DNA from: an uncultured Verrucomicrobia subdivision 3 bacterium
GTDB taxonomy: Bacteria > Verrucomicrobiota > Verrucomicrobiia > Limisphaerales > UBA11358
Length of the DNA stretch: 32,726 nucleotides
Direction: 5' to 3'
NCBI GenBank assembly: GCA_903918885.1
Contig: CAIXFY010000037.1
Location: 1 to 32,726 of the forward strand
The translations under genes were made by a program, and so were the position numbers. This document shows, piece after piece, positions 1 to 8,882 of the stretch (its first letter is position 1; every line of letters begins with the position of its first letter). The notes beneath the pieces were generated by a model. It did no database searches, had not been told where the DNA came from, and worked only from the letters and a program-made list of their open reading frames with translations.

Positions 1-525
1 CGAGACGAAGCGGAAAATATAGCCCTCAAATTTGAAGCCTTCACAATAGGATGAAATCATGCCCTCGCCGGAAACTTTAGACGCGGCGTAAAGTGAAGTC
101 TGAATCGGAAACGGCGCGTCCTCGGGCGTGGGAATCACCGCTGATTCACCATAAACGCTGCCAGTCGAAGAAAACGCGATGCGCTTGATGCCATTGGCGC
201 GCATGGCTTCGAGCACGTTGAAAGTGGCGACGGTGTTTTGCTGCAAATCTTTCGAGGGATGTTCGAGGCCGAAACGCACATCGGCGTTAGCAGCAAGATG
301 GAACACCGTGTCGCAACCCGCCATCGCCTTGGTCAGCGCGGGCAAATCCAAATTGTCACCTTCAATCAATTTGAAGTTGTTATTTTGCAGCGCACCGTCG
401 AGAAACTTGCGCTGGCCGGTGGAAAAATTATCCCAACCGACCACGGTTTTGCCATTCGCCAGCAGACGGTCAACAAGATTACTGCCGATAAAGCCAGCGG
501 CGCCGGTGATAAAAACAACATTCAT
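1..525 (-). CDS. NAD-dependent epimerase/dehydratase, UDP-glucose 4-epimerase-like (3' end cut by window edge)
   Basis: This minus-strand gene starts with ATG at 525-523 and stays open for 175 codons to the window edge, so the C-terminal half is missing. The protein begins MNVVFITGAAGFIGSNL, with the Rossmann GxxGxxG motif at about residues 8-14. Further on it has FHLAANADV, SSTGSVYG and an SDR catalytic YAASK (Tyr-x3-Lys) near residue 150. This is the extended SDR layout used by UDP-glucose 4-epimerase (GalE) and related nucleotide-sugar epimerases and decarboxylases. Its position beside a flippase and sugar-nucleotide genes points to precursor supply for a surface polysaccharide. It is divergent from the flippase gene, with about 137 bp between the two starts. 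The exact sugar substrate cannot be told from the visible half. Confidence 0.88.
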   Translation of the reverse strand, partial: MNVVFITGAAGFIGSNLVDRLLANGKTVVGWDNFSTGQRKFLDGALQNNNFKLIEGDNLDLPALTKAMAGCDTVFHLAANADVRFGLEHPSKDLQQNTVATFNVLEAMRANGIKRIAFSSTGSVYGESAVIPTPEDAPFPIQTSLYAASKVSGEGMISSYCEGFKFEGYIFRFVS

Positions 526-662
526 CTGGAGCCCGAAGCTTAATTATTTTCACCGTCCACCGCCAGCAATTCTCACAGTAACTGCCGGTGGACAAGACCG
601 GAAATGGCCACTAACATCCGCGGCGTCACCGGAAAATTTTTCCGGGCATCCCAATTTTACCG

Positions 663-1970
663 ATGGAAAACAAAGTTACAGACCGCCCGGTTTCCGAGAA
701 CGCCCAGCCAGCGGCTTCGCGCACAAGAAAACTGTTGCAGAGCGGCATTGTTTTTTCGGCAGTAAGTTTCCTGACCGGTCTGGGAAACCTAGCGTTTCAA
801 GCCATCATCGGCAACCGGCTTAAGGAAAGCGGCGAGTATAGCCTAGCGAACAATACGCTCAACGGTTTCATGGGATTACTAGGGTTGCCGCTGGCTATCG
901 CCACGACCGCTATTACGCATTACATCGCCCGATTTCATTTCAGCGGTGACGACGCGCGGCTACAGGGGCTGCTGGCAGGCTGCCGGAAATTTCTTTTTCA
1001 TCTGACGCTGGCTGGTTCGGCGTTGGCCGTGACCGCCATCTTTCTGGCGCACCCCTTGAGCCACTTGTTTAACTTTCCACGAATCAGTCTGACGTTCATG
1101 GCACTGGGCTGTGTGCTGGCCGGACTTTGGGGCGGTCTGGCGACCGCACTGTGTCAGGGTCTCTCATGGTTCAAACGGCTCGCGCTCATCGGTTTTACGG
1201 GCGTGTGTCTGCGGCTGGCGTTCGGGTGGTTCATCATGCTGAAATTTCCCACGGCGGAAATGGTCATCCTGGCTTCAGGCATCATGGCTCTGGCCAATCT
1301 GGTGCTCTTATACTGGCGAAAAGATTTGGTGCGCCCCACGCCTGCCATCTCGCCATGGAACCGTGAATTCGTCGGATTTTTGATTTTGAGCGCGGCCTGC
1401 ATCGGTGGCAACTACTGCTTCATCCAGAGCGACCAGTTGGTGGCGCAAAAATATTTTCCTGCCGCCGCGCGGGATGCTTATTCCGCCGCTGGGTTATTTG
1501 CGCGCGCACTGCCCATCACGGTAGGGCCGCTATTGACGGTGTTATTCACCCACCGCTCAACGGCGCACACGGGCGATGCGTTGAGGGAGCAATTGAAATT
1601 GATTGGCCTTTACGCTGCCGGTTTAGTTTGCGGCCTCATCGGACTGCTCGTACTAAAAGTAATTTGCTTGAAAGCCATCGGCCGCTACACGCCAGAATCG
1701 GCGGCGATGATGGGACATCTGGCCACTACGATGGTCTTCGTCGGCTTGTTGCAAGCCTTGAGTCTGTGGGCGCTAGCGAGCCGCTGGGTTAAGATTGCGC
1801 TACTCTACGGCTGCTTGGGCTTGGCTTACTGGCTAACGCTGTTCGCGCTTGGAAAAACGCCGACGGCGCTGTTGACCCTGATGCCGTTGGCGGCAGGAAT
1901 CGCGTTTGCCCTCCTGTTGACCGTCTGGTTGCTGGCCATGCGCCGACACTCATCAAAAGAGCAAGCCTGA
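663..1970 (+). CDS. Polysaccharide biosynthesis protein, MOP-superfamily (Wzx/MurJ-like) flippase
   Basis: A 435-residue, strongly hydrophobic protein with a short polar N-terminus (about 25 residues rich in Asn, Arg and Pro) and roughly 12 predicted membrane segments along its length. Early motifs resembling GLGNLAFQAIIGNRL and a later segment on dimerisation-like polar residues (FIQSDQLVAQKYFP) fit the MOP exporter superfamily, whose Wzx members flip undecaprenyl-linked glycans across the inner membrane. The length is normal for the family (about 400-500). It lies in a glycan island and is divergent from the epimerase gene. The stop falls 24 bp before the convergent radical SAM gene. Other possibilities are a MATE-like transporter or a general oligosaccharide exporter. 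Family is likely; the substrate is inferred from context only. Confidence 0.75.
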   Translation: MENKVTDRPVSENAQPAASRTRKLLQSGIVFSAVSFLTGLGNLAFQAIIGNRLKESGEYSLANNTLNGFMGLLGLPLAIATTAITHYIARFHFSGDDARLQGLLAGCRKFLFHLTLAGSALAVTAIFLAHPLSHLFNFPRISLTFMALGCVLAGLWGGLATALCQGLSWFKRLALIGFTGVCLRLAFGWFIMLKFPTAEMVILASGIMALANLVLLYWRKDLVRPTPAISPWNREFVGFLILSAACIGGNYCFIQSDQLVAQKYFPAAARDAYSAAGLFARALPITVGPLLTVLFTHRSTAHTGDALREQLKLIGLYAAGLVCGLIGLLVLKVICLKAIGRYTPESAAMMGHLATTMVFVGLLQALSLWALASRWVKIALLYGCLGLAYWLTLFALGKTPTALLTLMPLAAGIAFALLLTVWLLAMRRHSSKEQA

Positions 1971-1994
1971 TTTGAATCCGCCGTCGAAGCAGTA

Positions 1995-3158
1995 TCAGTA
2001 AGACGCCGGGTTTATGGATGTCTCTTCGTGATTAGCCGCCGCCAGATTTTCCGTCCGGCCTTTTAGCCACTGGCGATTGATTGGATGATATTGCGTGCAG
2101 CCACGGCAGGTTTCGGGGCGTTTGCCGGAGTAGAAACCCTTGATGATTTCCCAGGCTTCCGGACTTCTTGAGATTTCCTGCAGCGATTTGTCGCGGAGGT
2201 TGCCCACGACCAGATCATCCATGTCATTGCGGATGAGTCGGCAACCACAAAGCCGGACGTTGCCATCGTGTCGAACCACCAGGCCGAAAAGCGCCATACA
2301 GGGCAAGTTCAGCGCGGGCGGCAATTTCCGCAGTTTCATGAAGCCGCTCATATCCTCCGGCGTGATGGTTCCGCCCCAGTTGTCAAAATCCACGGTGTAA
2401 TTGACGCGGACGCGCGCCGATAAAAACGGCTGGATATATATTTTGAAATCCGGCGAGCGAATGATCGCGCTCGGCTTTTCGTGGTTACGAAAGCGGACAA
2501 CGATGCGCGCCGGCTCACCCTTCGAGCGGTTGTATTCCATCAGATTGCGAATGCCAGACATCGCTTCGTCGTAATGTTTCACGCCATAAATTTTTTCGTA
2601 AGCTTCCTTGCTCGCACCTTGGGTGCTGATAAAGACCGCCGCAATGCCGAGGTCGATCAGCTTTTTATAGGTGTCGTTTTTATTAATGAGAATGGCGTTG
2701 GTGGTCAGGAATACATTCTTTAGGCCGGCTTGGTTGACGGCATAATCCACCTTTTCCAAAATGCCGGGATCCACCAGCGGGTCGCCGACAACCGGCGTGA
2801 GATCGAGACTCTTGCCGCCCATCGCTACCCATTCATCCACGGCCCTTTTGAAAATTTCAAACGTCATGACGCCGGTCTGAAGGGTCTTATTGGCGACGAC
2901 CTTCGGATAGGCGCAGAAGGTGCATTTGGCATTGCAGATGTTCGTCACGCCGGTCTGCAAATTGCCGCCGTTTTGCAATCCGTGATAGTGCCCCAGTTCT
3001 TCGGGCGTGATATTATCCCGTTTCGCCCGCCGGTAGGCTAAGCGCCGGGTAATCTGGAAATAGTAATAAGCCCCCGAATAAACCGCATCGGCCAAAAGTC
3101 CATTGGCATGAACCGCACGATAAACGCGCCAGCCAATCTGGTGTAAGAAATTATTCAT
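1995..3158 (-). CDS. Radical SAM protein with C-terminal SPASM-like cysteine domain
   Basis: The 387-residue product carries the radical SAM signature CxxxCxxC at C75-C79-C82 (CNAKCTFC), which holds the 4Fe-4S cluster that cleaves S-adenosylmethionine. A TIM-barrel-like region follows, with GGKSLDLTPVVGDPLVDP in the place of the GGEP-type SAM-binding loop. The C-terminal third has a SPASM-like cluster-binding region: LPCMALFG, then VRLCGCR, then ETCRGC. The substrate is unknown. SPASM proteins modify peptides, but many members in glycan islands act on sugars or lipids, and the neighbours here (flippase, methyltransferases, glycosyltransferases) favour envelope glycan chemistry. It is transcribed away from the plus-strand operon starting at 3290, leaving a divergent 131-bp intergenic region. 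The start is ATG at 3158; no Shine-Dalgarno motif is visible. Confidence 0.87.
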   Translation of the reverse strand: MNNFLHQIGWRVYRAVHANGLLADAVYSGAYYYFQITRRLAYRRAKRDNITPEELGHYHGLQNGGNLQTGVTNICNAKCTFCAYPKVVANKTLQTGVMTFEIFKRAVDEWVAMGGKSLDLTPVVGDPLVDPGILEKVDYAVNQAGLKNVFLTTNAILINKNDTYKKLIDLGIAAVFISTQGASKEAYEKIYGVKHYDEAMSGIRNLMEYNRSKGEPARIVVRFRNHEKPSAIIRSPDFKIYIQPFLSARVRVNYTVDFDNWGGTITPEDMSGFMKLRKLPPALNLPCMALFGLVVRHDGNVRLCGCRLIRNDMDDLVVGNLRDKSLQEISRSPEAWEIIKGFYSGKRPETCRGCTQYHPINRQWLKGRTENLAAANHEETSINPASY

Positions 3159-3289
3159 TTAACAATAAGTGACTGGCTACTATGTAATTTTAAGACTTCT
3201 AAAAGTCAATCATCCTTCAGTGCGCCGCTAATTAAATTGCCACCGCCGGCCCGCTTTGTTATGTGTGGGCGGCAACAGCTTGATTGAAC

Positions 3290-4051
3290 ATGAGCAAGAA
3301 TTTCCTCCTAAAACGACTGCATGATTTTGGTGCCCGGCAACGTGAGTTGGGCATTGAACGCTCCAATGACTGGGCGGGACAAACGGCGGCAGCACTGAAA
3401 CCAGACTCCATTTTGGATGTGGGTTGTTTTGATGGTTCCATGTTGGCTCGCTATTTCAAAACGCCACCGCAGGAATATCATGGGATCGAATGCGCCCCGG
3501 ATTTCAAGGCCAAAGCGGAGCAGCGCGGCATGAAGGTGTCTGATTTCGACCTGAATGGGCGCTGGCCTTATCCGGATGATAAATTTGATGTTGTTTTCAG
3601 CTCGCAAGTCATCGAACACCTACACAACACGCGCCTGTTCGTGGAGGAAATGTTTCGGGTGCTCAAGCCCGGCGGCACGGTCATCGTAACTTCTGAAAAC
3701 TTGTGTAGCCTGCTGAACTGTTCCGCCCTGTTGCTCGGCTACACCCCTTTTTCACTGATGCAGGTTTGCGGCCGCTTCTATGGCAACCCGTTGGGACTTC
3801 ATTCGGGCGAGGCCATCAAGGAATATTTGCCGGTCGACCATCCGGCCTTCGCGGGGGTCGCCGGCCACATCCGGGTATTGACGGTGCGCCAGGCGAAGGA
3901 GATTTTTGCGCAGGCGGGCTTTGTTGATGTGGATGCCCATTCGGTGAGCATCTTGCCGCTGCCCGACGGCTTGAGCCGTTTTCTGGAAACCTTCATCCGC
4001 CAGCGCGGCCACTATCTAAATGTTAAAGCGCGCAAGCCGGCTAAAATTTAA
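3290..4051 (+). CDS. Class I SAM-dependent methyltransferase (Methyltransf_11 type)
   Basis: A soluble protein of about 253 residues. Motif I is SILDVGCFDGSM near residue 41. Motif II region is FDVVFSSQVIEHLHN, and the post-motif EEMFRVLKPGGTVIVTSEN is typical of the UbiE/Methyltransf_11 group. The frame is open to a TTG at 3284, but the ATG at 3290 (MSKNFLL) is the more natural start. No ribosome-binding site decides between them. It is the first gene of a long plus-strand run that continues through glycosyltransferases and CDP-sugar genes. It probably methylates a sugar or another glycan-linked group, though no residue seen here identifies the acceptor. The 3' neighbour, the FkbM methyltransferase, begins about 90 bp downstream. 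Confidence 0.85.
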   Translation: MSKNFLLKRLHDFGARQRELGIERSNDWAGQTAAALKPDSILDVGCFDGSMLARYFKTPPQEYHGIECAPDFKAKAEQRGMKVSDFDLNGRWPYPDDKFDVVFSSQVIEHLHNTRLFVEEMFRVLKPGGTVIVTSENLCSLLNCSALLLGYTPFSLMQVCGRFYGNPLGLHSGEAIKEYLPVDHPAFAGVAGHIRVLTVRQAKEIFAQAGFVDVDAHSVSILPLPDGLSRFLETFIRQRGHYLNVKARKPAKI

Positions 4052-4142
4052 AAATCACGTTATTGCGCTGGCAGTCGCCGTCCTTTTAGCTTGAAAATAA
4101 ACGGGGCATTTGTTTTTTGTGCCCGACACTTGCCCGACGACC

Positions 4143-4760
4143 ATGATGCACTACATAAATAAATTTGCCTGGTGGCTGAATCTTTTTATTCGGCGAAATC
4201 CCTCCCGCTTCCTGTTCACGGATGCCCTGCTCGGAAAATTTCTCGACGGGCCGGAAGTCGAATTTTTCAGCCAGAATCGTGGCTCGGCCGTCATCTGGGA
4301 TGTGGGGGCTTCCATTGGTAAATTGACCACCATCATGGCCAAAAACAGTCCCGGGGCCACGGTTTTTGCGTTCGAGCCAAACCTGAACTCGCTCTATTTT
4401 TTGGCGTATCGTGCCGCCCGATATTCCAACGTCGTCATCGTTCCCTGTGCCTTGACGACCGATGGAAAAACCTTGTCCGGAACTTATGATCCCGATTTTG
4501 GCGCCCCCCCCACCGGCCCGCGCGTGGCCAGCCTTTCCCTTGCCGAGGCCATCGCCAAATCCGGCGTGCCGCAGTTCGTCAAAATGGACATCGAGGGCGC
4601 GGAATTTGCTTTCTTTGAAAGCGCGGAATCCGAACGCCTCCACTCGTCTACCATCCTGGTTTCCTGGCATTCGGATTTCGTCCACAAACCCATCCCCACC
4701 GTCAAAGGCTGGAACAACCAGCTCGTCGCGCCCAACCTGACGTTGCTGACGCCGCTGTGA
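4143..4760 (+). CDS. FkbM family methyltransferase
   Basis: About 205 residues. The SAM-binding motif I is IWDVGASIGKLTTIM, followed by the acidic-loop motif VFAFEPNLNSL. The FkbM hallmark FVKMDIEGAEFAFF lies near residue 150. FkbM-type enzymes O-methylate sugars and polyketides, and they are frequent in exopolysaccharide and LPS loci. The frame extends upstream to a TTG at 4110, but the tandem ATG codons at 4143 and 4146 give an N-terminus (MMHYINKF) closer to the family, so 4143 is used. The gene ends 12 bp before the next ATG, consistent with co-transcription with the following glycosyltransferase. The protein is at the short end of the family. Confidence 0.85.
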   Translation: MMHYINKFAWWLNLFIRRNPSRFLFTDALLGKFLDGPEVEFFSQNRGSAVIWDVGASIGKLTTIMAKNSPGATVFAFEPNLNSLYFLAYRAARYSNVVIVPCALTTDGKTLSGTYDPDFGAPPTGPRVASLSLAEAIAKSGVPQFVKMDIEGAEFAFFESAESERLHSSTILVSWHSDFVHKPIPTVKGWNNQLVAPNLTLLTPL

Positions 4761-4772
4761 ATTTTGCGCGCT

Positions 4773-5816
4773 ATGCGCCCCCCTTCCGTCCATCCCGAAA
4801 GCAATTCTCCCGCGGCCGCAAGGCTCCGTCCGCTGGTGAGCGTCATCATGCCGACGCTGAACGTCGAGCCGTTGCTGGACAACGTCCTATCCTCCCTCGC
4901 GCGGCAGACGTATCCGCAGGCCAAAATTGAAATCATTCTGGCGGACGCGCACTCGACCGACGGCACGCGGGAAATCGCCAGGAAATTCGGCGCCATCGTC
5001 CTGGACGACAACGGTAAAAACATGGAGGAAGGCAAACGCCTCGCCCTGCAGCGCGCCGTCGGCGAATACATTTTGTTCGTGGATGCGGACAACGAAATTA
5101 CGCACGCCGATTATCTCGAACTCGCCGTGACCGCGCTGGCGAACAATCCCCAGGCGCTCGGCGTGGAGGGTTATTACTTGCCTTCGCCGAAGATGAGTTC
5201 CTTTTGCGCCTACTTGTCGCATTTGCTGCACATCAGCGACCCGATTTGTTGGCTGATGAGTTCCAATCCCAAGCTGGTCGCGCGCGATGGCGAAACGGAA
5301 CGCTGGCGGTTGCCGGACGGAACCTATTCGTATCCCCTCGGCGCCAACGGCTTTGTCTATCGCCGCGTGGATTTGCAGTCGGTGCAGGCGAACGAAAAAT
5401 TCCAGGATACGCACGTCGCCCTGTTCCTGATGAAAAGCGGGAAACGCGAATGGCTGCGGATTCGCGGCCGGGGCGTGCATCATTATTACGTCCAGACACT
5501 CTGGCAATTCATCCAGAAACGCCGCCGCGCCACGGTGCATTTTCTCCGCGTGCAGGAAGAAATGCCGGTGAATTGGATGAAGGAAAAACCGCCCGTGCCG
5601 CTGTGGCTGGCGGCGATTTATTGCGTCACGTTTTTCGGCCCGTTGTGGCACACGCTGCGCGGCATCATTCGCGACGGTGATTTCCGCTGGCTCTGGCATC
5701 TGCCCGCCTGTCCGGCGAGCGTGCTGGGCAACGCGTGGGGCGTGCTGACCTACAAACGACGCGGCAAGGATAAAAAACTGATCGCCGACTTGCTGGTGAA
5801 ACAGACCTTGAAATGA
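4773..5816 (+). CDS. Glycosyltransferase family 2 with C-terminal membrane segments
   Basis: A 347-residue GT-A fold enzyme. The N-terminal pattern LVSVIMPTLNVEP, then IEIILADAHSTDGT and the metal-binding DxD motif in LFVDADNEIT (about residue 105) are standard for GT2 inverting glycosyltransferases. A hydrophobic stretch near residues 270-295 (VPLWLAAIYCVTFFGPLW) suggests association with the inner membrane. The ATG at 4773 is preferred over an in-frame TTG at 4764. The TGA stop overlaps the next ATG (ATGA at 5813-5816), so translational coupling with the next glycosyltransferase is likely. Donor and acceptor sugars are unknown; transfer to a lipid-linked oligosaccharide is inferred from the island. 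Confidence 0.88.
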   Translation: MRPPSVHPESNSPAAARLRPLVSVIMPTLNVEPLLDNVLSSLARQTYPQAKIEIILADAHSTDGTREIARKFGAIVLDDNGKNMEEGKRLALQRAVGEYILFVDADNEITHADYLELAVTALANNPQALGVEGYYLPSPKMSSFCAYLSHLLHISDPICWLMSSNPKLVARDGETERWRLPDGTYSYPLGANGFVYRRVDLQSVQANEKFQDTHVALFLMKSGKREWLRIRGRGVHHYYVQTLWQFIQKRRRATVHFLRVQEEMPVNWMKEKPPVPLWLAAIYCVTFFGPLWHTLRGIIRDGDFRWLWHLPACPASVLGNAWGVLTYKRRGKDKKLIADLLVKQTLK

Positions 5817-6892
5817 CCGCCGCACCCCAAATCGAACGGTTTGGCCATGCGGAAACCCCGCCCCTAGTCAGCATCATCGTCCTAAATTACAACGGCGAAA
5901 AATGGCTAGCCAAATGTTTTGAATCCATAAAAGCCCAGACCATTGCCAGCCAGATTGAAACGGTTTTTGCCGACAATGACTCCAGCGATTCCTCGCTGAT
6001 CACCGCCCGCGAATGGCTGGCCGATTTTCCGATGGCCGCGGTGGTTCAGACGGGCGGGAACCTGGGATTCTGCGCCGGCAACAACGTCGCCGCCGGCTTT
6101 GCGCGCGGCCAATGCTTATTTTTTTTGAACAGCGACGCCTGGCTGGAGCCGGATTGCCTTGAACAGCTGGTGGCGGAAATCCGCCGAACCGGCGCCGCGG
6201 CGGCTTCGCCGTGGGTTTTGAATTATGCCGATGACACGCATCAGGATTTGGGGTTTTTCGGCTTCGATATTTTTGGCCTGGCCAGCACCTCGAAGCCTTC
6301 CTCCGCAACCCGGGAGATTTTCATCGCTTCCGGCTGCGCCTATTTTATCGCTGCGGAAGTCTTCCGCCGGGTGGGAATGTTTGACCCCGAGTTTTTTATG
6401 TATGCCGACGAGGTGGATCTGTCGTGGCGGGTATGGATTGCCGGCCAGAAAATCGTGGGCGTGCCCGGTGCCCGCGTCCATCACCGGGGCGCGGCGGCGG
6501 CTAACCCCGCCGGCGGGATACGCACAGTGGAATTCCGCACCACCGACCAAAAGCGGTTTTTCACCAACCGGAACTGTCTGCTCACATTGTTAAAAAACGG
6601 GCAACATCTCATTGCGTTGGCCGTTGTTCCCCAGATGTTACTACTGGTGTTGGAAACCATGGTGACCTGTGGATTGCTCCGCCGGTGGTCATTTGCGAAG
6701 ACGACGTTCTGGTCGGCCCTCAAAGATTGCTGGCGGTTGCGGGCGCATATTATCGCCGAGCGTAAACGCATTGCTACCTTTCGCCAGCACAGCGATTTCT
6801 GGATGTTGCGATTTCTGCAATGGCGGCTGAACCGCTGGTTTGAAATCAAACGGCTGCTTCGATTCGGATCCCCGCGGGTGGATGCAAAATGA
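5813..6892 (+). CDS. Glycosyltransferase family 2 (rhamnosyltransferase/WbbL-like)
   Basis: A 359-residue GT2 enzyme. The signature elements are LVSIIVLNYNGEKWL at the N-terminus, FADNDSSDSS, then GNLGFCAGNN and LFFLNSDAWLEPDCL, where NSDA takes the place of the DxD motif. FDPEFFMYADEVDLSWR is the usual acceptor/catalytic-base region of WbbL-like enzymes, which transfer deoxysugars such as rhamnose. The start overlaps the previous gene by four bases. A following 92-bp gap contains an imperfect inverted repeat near 6943-6962 and precedes rfbF. Because the genes right behind it make a CDP-deoxysugar, this enzyme is a plausible user of that donor; this is inference from position. Confidence 0.88.
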   Translation: MTAAPQIERFGHAETPPLVSIIVLNYNGEKWLAKCFESIKAQTIASQIETVFADNDSSDSSLITAREWLADFPMAAVVQTGGNLGFCAGNNVAAGFARGQCLFFLNSDAWLEPDCLEQLVAEIRRTGAAAASPWVLNYADDTHQDLGFFGFDIFGLASTSKPSSATREIFIASGCAYFIAAEVFRRVGMFDPEFFMYADEVDLSWRVWIAGQKIVGVPGARVHHRGAAAANPAGGIRTVEFRTTDQKRFFTNRNCLLTLLKNGQHLIALAVVPQMLLLVLETMVTCGLLRRWSFAKTTFWSALKDCWRLRAHIIAERKRIATFRQHSDFWMLRFLQWRLNRWFEIKRLLRFGSPRVDAK

Positions 6893-6984
6893 ACTCTGGA
6901 TTTCTTTGCGGGCATATTCCAAATTGTAGTCACGATTATTGGTCCTCCCGGTCATCCGGAGGCTTAAATTTCTAATTAAATATT

Positions 6985-7770
6985 ATGCAAGTAATGATTT
7001 TATGCGGCGGCTTAGGCACCCGGCTTCGGGAGGAGACGGAATACCGGCCCAAACCGATGGTGGAAGTCGGTGGGCGGCCAATTCTCTGGCACATCATGAA
7101 AGGCTACGCCACGCATGGTTTTAATGAGTTTGTCCTGTGCCTTGGCTACAAGGGCGCGACAATCAAGGATTACTTTCTGAACTACGAAACTTTCGCCAAC
7201 GATTTCACGCTGACGTTGGGTGCCAAAAAGAAATTAAAATTTCACAATGCGCATACCGAGGATGGTTGGAAAATCACGTTTGTGGAAACGGGCGCGGCCG
7301 CGATGACCGGGGCACGGGTTTTGAGCGCATTGCCACACATCACCTCCGATAACTTTGCGCTCACTTACGGCGATGGTTTAGCAGATATCGACACCAAAGC
7401 GGAATTGGCTTTTCATAAAAAACACGGTCGCCAAGCGACGGTCGCCGCGGTCATCCCGCCCTCCCGTTTCGGCGAAATGGCCATCGACGGGCTTGAGCAG
7501 GTGAATAACTTCGAGGAAAAACCCGAGACGACCGCGGGACGTATCAACGGCGGCTTTTTTATTTTGAAACGCGCGGGTTTGGAAAAATACCTCCAGCCAG
7601 CCGACGATAATCTGATTTGGGAGCGACAGCCGCTAGAAAAGCTGGCCCAAGCAAAACAACTCAAAGCCTTTCAGCATTCCGGCTATTGGCAGCCGATGGA
7701 CACTTACCGCGAGTTCGAATTGCTGAATAAACTGTGGGCTGGCGGCAAGGCTCCATGGAAAACTTGGTGA
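6985..7770 (+). CDS. rfbF: Glucose-1-phosphate cytidylyltransferase
   Basis: A 261-residue nucleotidyltransferase. It starts MQVMILCGGLGTRLREETE, followed by RPKPMVEVGGRPILWHIMKGYATHG, the combination typical of RfbF/DdhA (CTP + glucose-1-phosphate to CDP-glucose + PPi). Later elements FALTYGDGLADID and NFEEKPETTAGRINGGFF are the metal- and sugar-binding segments of the family. Length is normal (about 257-260). This is the first step of the CDP-3,6-dideoxyhexose pathway, and the next two genes encode the next two steps, which makes the assignment firm. The coding end is only 2 bp from the preferred start of rfbG. The GGAGG at 6958-6962 is about 22 nt upstream, too far to act as a ribosome-binding site. 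Confidence 0.96.
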   Translation: MQVMILCGGLGTRLREETEYRPKPMVEVGGRPILWHIMKGYATHGFNEFVLCLGYKGATIKDYFLNYETFANDFTLTLGAKKKLKFHNAHTEDGWKITFVETGAAAMTGARVLSALPHITSDNFALTYGDGLADIDTKAELAFHKKHGRQATVAAVIPPSRFGEMAIDGLEQVNNFEEKPETTAGRINGGFFILKRAGLEKYLQPADDNLIWERQPLEKLAQAKQLKAFQHSGYWQPMDTYREFELLNKLWAGGKAPWKTW

Positions 7771-7772
7771 CT

Positions 7773-8876
7773 ATGTTCGCCGGAGACTATCGTAAAAAAA
7801 AAGTGTGGCTGTCCGGGCACACGGGATTCAAGGGTGCTTGGCTGGCGCAATGGTTGCTGGAGCTAGGCGCGGAAGTTCATGGCTTTGCCTTGGAGCCGCT
7901 CACCGATCCCGCAGTGTTCAACCAACTGAAACTAACTCACCATTTGCACCATGAAATTGGCGACGTGCGCGATGCTCATGCCGTCAAAAAATCCATTCAC
8001 GCCACGCAGCCTGATTTTGTTTTCCACCTCGCGGCGCAGGCGCTGGTGCGCTATTCCTACGAGCAGCCGTTGGAAACTTATACGACGAATGTCATGGGCA
8101 CGGCGCATGTTTTGGAGGCATTACGTTCATTGGAAAAATCTTGCGCCGCTGTTATGGTCACCACGGACAAGTGTTACGAAAACCGCGAAATGGATTACGC
8201 CTACGCCGAGGAGGATCCTCTCGGCGGACACGACCCGTACAGTTCCAGTAAAGGCGCGGCGGAAATCGTCATCAGCGCGTATCGCCGCTCATTCTTCAGC
8301 CAGTCGCCCGTGCGCATTGCCAGCGCGCGCGCTGGCAACGTCATCGGCGGCGGCGACTGGGCGCGCGACCGGATCGTGCCTGACTGCATCCGCGCGTTAC
8401 AACGCGGCGACGCGATTCCCGTGCGCAATCCACACGCCACGCGCCCGTGGCAACATGTGCTGGAACCCTTAAGCGGTTATCTCTGGCTCGCCGCCACGCT
8501 GGCCAAGCCCGAACTCGTAAATGCGGAGGCGAAGGAAATTTGCAGCGCGTTCAACTTCGGCCCAGAGAAGGAGGCCAACCGCAGCGTCGGTAACTTGGTG
8601 CGCGAAGTGTTGAAAAACTGGTCCGGCCGGTGGGAAGACCAGAGCCATCTCAACGCACCGCACGAGGCGAAACTGCTTATGCTTTCCACGGTCAAGGCAA
8701 GAAAAAAATTGCGCTGGCAACCAGCCTGGAAATTTCAAACCGCCATTGCCAACACCGTGAACTGGTATCATGGCGTGAATATAAACGCCGCCGTCGCCGT
8801 AAATCTGACGCTCCGACAAATCGCCGAATACGAAGTCGCCGCCCGCGCCGCGAAAATTGCGTGGGCGGAAAAATAA
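7773..8876 (+). CDS. rfbG: CDP-glucose 4,6-dehydratase
   Basis: An extended SDR of about 367 residues. The N-terminus KVWLSGHTGFKGAWLAQWL holds the NAD-binding GxxGxxG with the GHTGFKG sequence that is characteristic of RfbG/DdhB. The active-site region has MVTTDKCYEN and DPYSSSKGAAE (Tyr-x3-Lys), followed by ARAGNVIGGGDWARDRI. It converts CDP-glucose to CDP-4-keto-6-deoxyglucose. The frame is open to GTG 7734 and ATG 7755, both overlapping the end of rfbF; ATG 7773 gives the length nearest to known enzymes (about 357) and a start 2 bp after the rfbF stop. The C-terminal extension ARAAKIAWAEK is unremarkable. Confidence in function is high, in the exact start moderate. Confidence 0.95.
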   Translation: MFAGDYRKKKVWLSGHTGFKGAWLAQWLLELGAEVHGFALEPLTDPAVFNQLKLTHHLHHEIGDVRDAHAVKKSIHATQPDFVFHLAAQALVRYSYEQPLETYTTNVMGTAHVLEALRSLEKSCAAVMVTTDKCYENREMDYAYAEEDPLGGHDPYSSSKGAAEIVISAYRRSFFSQSPVRIASARAGNVIGGGDWARDRIVPDCIRALQRGDAIPVRNPHATRPWQHVLEPLSGYLWLAATLAKPELVNAEAKEICSAFNFGPEKEANRSVGNLVREVLKNWSGRWEDQSHLNAPHEAKLLMLSTVKARKKLRWQPAWKFQTAIANTVNWYHGVNINAAVAVNLTLRQIAEYEVAARAAKIAWAEK

Positions 8877-8882
8877 TCTTTC

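Noticed and set aside
4887-5825. 312-residue minus-strand ORF opposite the first GT2 gene
   Set aside because: It is fully antisense to a well-supported glycosyltransferase, has His/Arg/Gln-biased composition and no recognisable motif; a shadow of the GC-rich codon pattern.
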